A stretch of DNA of 64,000 nucleotides from the NCBI GenBank assembly GCA_958451615.1, contig CAUDQR010000005.1, positions 47,024-111,023 of the forward strand. The letters run 5' to 3'. Shown piece by piece: positions 59,990-64,000 of this stretch. The DNA comes from an uncultured Collinsella sp. (GTDB lineage: Bacteria; Actinomycetota; Coriobacteriia; Coriobacteriales; Coriobacteriaceae). A model generated the notes under the pieces. It saw only the letters and a list, made by a program, of their open reading frames with translations, was not told the origin of the DNA and did not search any database. The translations under genes and the position numbers were made by a program. How positions within the stretch are numbered: the first letter of the stretch is position 1; every line of letters begins with the position of its first letter.

Positions 59990-62872
59990 CTAAATAAACA
60001 CGTCGACGAGGATGGGCATAAGGTTGAGCAGGCCAAACACCAGCGCCACGCCCCAGCCGAGCTTAAAGCAGCTGCGCCAGGTGCTGCGTGCGAAGGTGTT
60101 GTCGATCAGCACCTCGACAAAGTACGTCGCGGCCATCACGACCAGGGCGACCACCCAGCTCACGGGGTTGTCCCAGACAAAGAACATGCCCACCCACATC
60201 AAAAACAGCACAGTCTCGCACCAGTGCATAAGGGTCATCTTGGCCAGCGTGCTGCCGCTCATCTCGGTGGCGACGCCCTGGACAATCTCCTGATGCGCGT
60301 GATGCGAGTACGAAAGGTCAAACGGCGACTTGCGCAGCTTGATGGTAAGCACCGCGAGCAGCGCGAGGAAAATGGGCGCGCTGTACACGATGATGGGGGC
60401 CGACTGCCCCGTCACGGCGATGGAATCAAAGCTGTCGGTGGCAAGGTAGAGGCCCACGCTCATCAGCAGAACGGCGGGCTCGTAACTCATGACCTGCAGC
60501 AGCTCGCGGTCGGCGCCAACCTGGGCAAACGGGCTTTGCGTCGAGGCGGACGCCAGCACCACAAAGATCGCGGCGAGCGTCACCATAAAAGCGCACAGTA
60601 GCGTGTTAGAACCCGACACAAAGATGCCGCCGCCCACGACGGTGAAGATGAGCGCACATGCCATATAGGTATCGTCCATGGTGTTTACGCTGGCAGGGGC
60701 CTTGCGCAGCAGTTTGGCAACGTCGTAGAAGGGCTGCAGCAGGCGCGGACCCACGCGGCCCTGCATGCGGGCCGAAAGCTTACGGTCAAGGCCGTCAATC
60801 AGGCCGCCCACAAGCGGCGCCAGCAAGGCAAACGCCACGGTGCCCATAAAGATGCCCACGACACCCGAACCTTCAAAGTACTTACCGCGCAACACCGAGG
60901 GCGCGCTCATGGCAAGTCTCTCGGGCCCAATCCACGCGCAACACAGCAGCGCAAACAAGATAATGCTGCAGCACACGACGCTACCCGCGGGACCAATACG
61001 CTTCTCGCCAAGGGCGTCCACCGAGTACCAATTGCGCTTTTCGGCCTTCACCTCGCATCCCATCGAGCCGCGGAAATGGCGATATTTGTCGGTTCCCACA
61101 CCCGAAAGATATACGTTTACGTGCGGTTTGTTGCTCACGCGGAATGAAGTCAGCAGCACCACGGCGATAAAAGCCACGATAACCACCATCAGATACATGG
61201 CATCCTTGCCAATAACGTACGGCACGCGGCCAAACACCATGGCCAAGTAAGGCGACACCAGACCGCTCGAGATAACCGGGAACGCCACGCAGCACAGAAT
61301 CAGCAGCGCGGCGATGGTGTTGAGGGCCATCCATTCGGTCTTATGGACATTGACCTCAACGTTTTGAGACGTGGGGTCGACGCCCGAAAGCTTGGCAAGC
61401 CACTTGCCCCAGAAGAAGAACGTCGCGGCCGAGCCAAAGGCAAGCACCATGATCATGAGCACGTTGCCGGTCTGGGCAAACGCCACCAGGGCGCCCCACT
61501 TGGACACGAGCATGCCAAACGGTGCCACGAACATGCCCATAATGCCCAGCATCATCAGGCGCGTAAGGTGCGGCATGCGGCTGAACATACCGTCCATGTC
61601 CTCGATATTGCGGCTGCCGATATGATGCTCGGCCGTGCCCACGCACAGGAACAGCAGCGACTTTGCCACCGTATGGAACAGGATCAGGAAGATCGCGGCC
61701 CACACGGCCTCTGGCGCGCCGACACCCAGGCAGGCGCTGATAAGGCCCAAGTTGGAAATGGTGGAGTACGCAAGCACGCGTTTGGCGTTGCTCTGCGAGA
61801 TGGCCATGAGGGCAGCGAGCAAAAACGTGATGGCACCCACACTCGTGACCATAAAGCCGGTCACGGGATAGATGGCATAGAGCGGGCTGAGCTTGACCAT
61901 CAGGAACACGCCGGCTTTGACCATGGTTGACGAGTGCAGCAGGGCGCTCGTGGGCGTGGGGGCAACCATGGCACCCAACAGCCAAGTGTGGAACGGCATC
62001 TGTGCGGCCTTGGTGAGTGCGGCGAGCGACAGCAGAACGACCGGCATCACCAGCAGCGCGGATTGCGCGGTTCCGGCGCCGGAAAGCTCGATCATGCCCG
62101 AGATGGTCAGCGGCATGCCGTTAACGTGCAGGTACATGAGTCCGGCCAAAAACGCGATGCCGCCCAGCATGTTGAGGATGATCTGGGTGAAGGCGTTTTT
62201 TATGGCCTCGGGCGTGCGCGTGTAGCCAATCATGAGGAACGAGCACACGGTGGTGATTTCCCAGCCACAGAACAGCCACTCAAGGTTGTCGCTCGTCACG
62301 ATGACGAACATGGCCGAGAGGAACAGGAACATAAGCGCCAGGAACTGCGGGCGACGGTCGGGCGCGGTCTGCCTGCGCAGCGCAGCCTCGTGCTCGTCGT
62401 GGGCCTGAAAGTCCTTCATGTAGCCCAAGGCATACACGCAGATCAGGCTGCCGACAATGCCGACGGCGAGCACCATGATCACACTCATGTAGTCTAGGTA
62501 GAGCGGCGTCGCCGTGACGGCTTCGGCCGCAGGCAACGTCATAGCTGCAAAGGCGAGCGAGCCCACCAGCTGCACCACGCCGAGCACACCGGTAAGCGCG
62601 TTCCTATATTTGAACGCGTTGTACAGGATGACGGCGCACAGAATTACGTCGATGACGGAGCTGATGATCGAGAGCACATGCGAGGTGCCGGGGGCGACCT
62701 CAAAGCTCTGAGGACCCGTGCCAAAAAACATGACGGCGACTACAACTGTCACCGCCATAATAATGCCGGAGCCTACAAGCCCTACCGCATCGCGGGCGCG
62801 GTCACCGCGCGCGAGCAGCATGCCCAGCGCCGGTACCAGCGGAAACAGGGTAAGGAAATACAGTAGCGTCAT
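59990..62872 (-). CDS. Fused EchA-EchB membrane subunits of Ech hydrogenase
   Basis: 960 residues. Residues ~1-610 are NuoL/M/HyfB-like (EchA): about fourteen helices with the proton-channel patterns SDNLEWLFCGWEITT, AAQMPFHTWLLGAMVAPTPTS and lysines in helices. Residues ~640-960 are NuoH/HycD-like (EchB): GRVGPRLLQPFYDVAKLLRK, SPFAQVGADRELLQVMSYEP and KLRKSPFDLSYSHHAHQEI. In most Ech operons these are separate genes; here they are one continuous ORF with a short linker and a helix (about 625-655). It forms the ion-translocating arm. GGGGGAG precedes ATG 62872. Confidence 0.92.
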   Translation of the reverse strand: MTLLYFLTLFPLVPALGMLLARGDRARDAVGLVGSGIIMAVTVVVAVMFFGTGPQSFEVAPGTSHVLSIISSVIDVILCAVILYNAFKYRNALTGVLGVVQLVGSLAFAAMTLPAAEAVTATPLYLDYMSVIMVLAVGIVGSLICVYALGYMKDFQAHDEHEAALRRQTAPDRRPQFLALMFLFLSAMFVIVTSDNLEWLFCGWEITTVCSFLMIGYTRTPEAIKNAFTQIILNMLGGIAFLAGLMYLHVNGMPLTISGMIELSGAGTAQSALLVMPVVLLSLAALTKAAQMPFHTWLLGAMVAPTPTSALLHSSTMVKAGVFLMVKLSPLYAIYPVTGFMVTSVGAITFLLAALMAISQSNAKRVLAYSTISNLGLISACLGVGAPEAVWAAIFLILFHTVAKSLLFLCVGTAEHHIGSRNIEDMDGMFSRMPHLTRLMMLGIMGMFVAPFGMLVSKWGALVAFAQTGNVLMIMVLAFGSAATFFFWGKWLAKLSGVDPTSQNVEVNVHKTEWMALNTIAALLILCCVAFPVISSGLVSPYLAMVFGRVPYVIGKDAMYLMVVIVAFIAVVLLTSFRVSNKPHVNVYLSGVGTDKYRHFRGSMGCEVKAEKRNWYSVDALGEKRIGPAGSVVCCSIILFALLCCAWIGPERLAMSAPSVLRGKYFEGSGVVGIFMGTVAFALLAPLVGGLIDGLDRKLSARMQGRVGPRLLQPFYDVAKLLRKAPASVNTMDDTYMACALIFTVVGGGIFVSGSNTLLCAFMVTLAAIFVVLASASTQSPFAQVGADRELLQVMSYEPAVLLMSVGLYLATDSFDSIAVTGQSAPIIVYSAPIFLALLAVLTIKLRKSPFDLSYSHHAHQEIVQGVATEMSGSTLAKMTLMHWCETVLFLMWVGMFFVWDNPVSWVVALVVMAATYFVEVLIDNTFARSTWRSCFKLGWGVALVFGLLNLMPILVDVFI

Positions 62873-63128
62873 ACCATCACTCCCCCATGCAAAAACGCTG
62901 CAATTGTTTAACGTTATAGCTCAGTTGAGGAGTAGCGACGGCGGGTTTTCGGTCAACTGGGGAGTTTTAGGCGTACGGGGTAAGGAGTCTGTCCGCTTTG
63001 GAGCAGAGAGGCGACGCTCCCCCTATCGCGGCGGCGGGCGCACGGGCCACTGCGCGCGGTTTATTAACCACTTTGGAGGATGTTCCAGTAGGCTCACGAC
63101 GGTCCAAAAAGTTGGCGCGGCAAGAAAA

Positions 63129-63146
63129 ATGCGCCCCTGTGGGCGC
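63129..63146 (-). terminator. Terminator of the orphan HTH gene
   Basis: TGCGCCC/GGGCGCA stem (63129-63135 with 63140-63146), followed on the minus strand by TTTTTC. It lies 14 bp after the stop codon. The 62873-63159 gap otherwise shows nothing I can name. Confidence 0.8.
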
Positions 63147-63159
63147 ACCATCCCGTTCG

Positions 63160-63555
63160 CTATTCCGCTTTTTTAACGCGCGGCTTGCGACCGCGCGGCT
63201 TATCAACCAGCGCGGACTCACCGCTCTCGCGATACTGGCGGCACCAAGCCTTGACCGAAGACTCGCTGGGAATCTTGTGCTTGATCATGGCCTCGCGAAC
63301 CGTTAAGCCGTTTTCCAAGCGGTCCTTGACCACGGCGAGCTTAACTTCGTACGAATAGGTGTGATGATGCGAACCGGCGTTGAGAACGGCGTCGGCACCG
63401 CCTACGGCATACGCGCGGGCCCACTGACGAGCCGTGGCCTGGGGAATGCCAAGCTCCGCGGCGAGGGCGCGATGACCGACCCCCTCTTGGAGGATCTCGA
63501 CGGCGCGCTGCCTAACCTCGGGCGCATGCGTGCGAGTCCTAGTTGCTTCCGACAT
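63160..63555 (-). CDS. Orphan helix-turn-helix protein (transposase OrfA-like)
   Basis: 131 residues from ATG 63555 (GTG 63564 also open). Two helix-turn-helix blocks are visible: QRAVEILQEGVGHRALAAEL...QATARQWARA and VREAMIKHKIPSESSVKAWCRQYRESG, followed by a basic KPRGRKPRVKK tail. This resembles IS3-type OrfA/InsE DNA-binding proteins, but no OrfB or inverted repeats flank it, so it is a domesticated or stand-alone regulator, or a remnant. Operator-like TTAACCGTTAA lies 19 bp upstream. Confidence 0.7.
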   Translation of the reverse strand: MSEATRTRTHAPEVRQRAVEILQEGVGHRALAAELGIPQATARQWARAYAVGGADAVLNAGSHHHTYSYEVKLAVVKDRLENGLTVREAMIKHKIPSESSVKAWCRQYRESGESALVDKPRGRKPRVKKAE

Positions 63556-63573
63556 ACCTGCCACTTCTTAGCC

Positions 63574-63642
63574 TTAACCGTTAATCTGCTTTCTTACGTG
63601 CATGTTAGATAGTAGCATTTTGCTGTTTGCGCGTAACAGTTA
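63574..63642. promoter_or_regulatory. Two TAACNGTTA palindromes before the HTH gene
   Basis: TTAACCGTTAA (63574-63584) and TAACAGTTA (63634-63642) have matching half-sites. They may be binding sites for the HTH protein itself. Confidence 0.45.
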
Positions 63643-63845
63643 ATTGAAAATCGCACGGCGGCATCTGGGCATTTGCCATTAATTTGCAACAGTTCTTTAG
63701 GTTTTATTTACGCAGCTAGTTAGCTCGCGGCTCATTGACAGTGTTTTACCAACCAGATTGGTATCTTTTTGTTTGGCTGGTATGGTTTGTGTAATTATTA
63801 ACCCCTCTTCAGCCCGCACCTACATGTCAACTTTCCACTTACTTT

Positions 63846-63926
63846 CCAGCTTCCCACCTAGCTTTCCAGCTTTCCACTTAACTTACCACCTAAGGTGGAA
63901 AGCTGGAAAGCTAGGTGGGAAGCTGG
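63846..63926. repeat. Perfect 32-bp inverted repeat
   Basis: Arms 63846-63877 and 63895-63926 are perfectly complementary (CCAGCTTCCCACC...TTTCCAC), with a 17-nt loop that has its own CCACC/GGTGG pairing. Each arm is built from alternating AGCTTTCC/AGCTTCCC units. It lies in the 63643-64000 stretch, which has no gene. Confidence 0.85.
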
Positions 63927-63951
63927 GGCAGCAGCAGGCCAGGAGAATCAG

Positions 63952-63974
63952 AACCACCCTTAAAAAGGGTGGTT
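63952..63974. terminator. Hairpin near the window end
   Basis: AACCACCCT (63952-63960) pairs with AGGGTGGTT (63966-63974) around a 5-nt AT-rich loop and is followed by TGCTCTTAG. It may belong to the gene beyond the window. Confidence 0.5.
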
Positions 63975-64000
63975 TGCTCTTAGGGTATAACCCACGGGCC

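Noticed and set aside
57595..62872. NADH:ubiquinone oxidoreductase (Complex I) operon
   Set aside because: The large subunit keeps both CxxC nickel motifs and only six Complex I-like modules are present, which fits Ech hydrogenase, not Nuo.
63160..63555. Complete IS3-type insertion sequence
   Set aside because: No OrfB/DDE transposase, no frameshift region and no terminal inverted repeats bracket the gene.

Overview
The window looks like a chromosomal segment of a high-GC, anaerobic, gut-associated actinobacterium of the class Coriobacteriia, most likely Collinsella or a close relative. The pointers are GC-rich coding bias, an Ech-type [NiFe] hydrogenase, PTS and 6-phospho-beta-glucosidase sugar use, LuxS, several NarL-type two-component systems, a huge LPxTG adhesin made of Spy0128-type domains, and an Nramp-type transporter resembling the magnesium-transporting branch described from Eggerthella lenta. 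No rRNA, tRNA, CRISPR array or prophage was recognised.

Layout. 1-1200: 3' part of a DUF1593 (Sde182-like) gene. 1549-5843: four-gene + strand set (DUF4428 zinc ribbon, membrane zinc ribbon, SPFH protein with zinc ribbons, lipoprotein) that resembles the Bacillus ydjGHI membrane-stress module without PspA. 6036-9951: two-component operon (7TM sensor-like protein, NarL-type kinase interrupted by an in-frame TAG, regulator). 10382-16440: PTS/glycoside block (6-phospho-beta-glucosidase, DUF4867, alpha/beta hydrolase, PTS EIIBC, and a BglG antiterminator broken by an in-frame TAA behind an apparently intact RAT/terminator leader); its right half is AT-richer than its surroundings. 16496-25406: luxS, then a sugar/nucleoside block (FGGY kinase, split transketolase, fucose-isomerase-like protein, LacI regulator, nucleoside hydrolase, ribokinase). 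25594-27810: acyltransferase-SGNH protein. 28352-31467: Nramp-like transporter coupled to a PRC/MgtE-N/CBS protein with an unfamiliar C-terminal membrane domain, behind a ~200-nt leader. 31796-40189: cell-envelope and housekeeping genes (degenerate polysaccharide deacetylase, PRC-barrel, YtxH, cyanophycin-synthetase-N-like, CorC/CNNM, hemolysin III, alpha/beta hydrolase, DUF362 ferredoxin). 40391-49367: two ABC exporters and a divergent NarL-type two-component system. 49977-56540: 2187-residue von Willebrand A adhesin with 11 isopeptide-type domains and an LPTTG anchor. 57246-62872: ech operon with EchA and EchB fused in one 960-residue protein. 63160-63555: orphan helix-turn-helix protein.

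The most unusual content is non-coding. Gene ends carry several families of inverted repeats. A short family (core TGGGGACGTNCTTAAA with self-complementary ends) lies downstream of stop codons and twice supplies the TAG stop codon itself. Two families of ~145-160-bp long-armed palindromes share a central CTACCTGCGGTTTT block but have unrelated, self-complementary arms. They are arranged A-B-[adhesin]-B-A around the giant adhesin gene. These, the two nonsense-interrupted regulatory genes, the EchA-EchB fusion and the Nramp/MgtE-like pair deserve follow-up.
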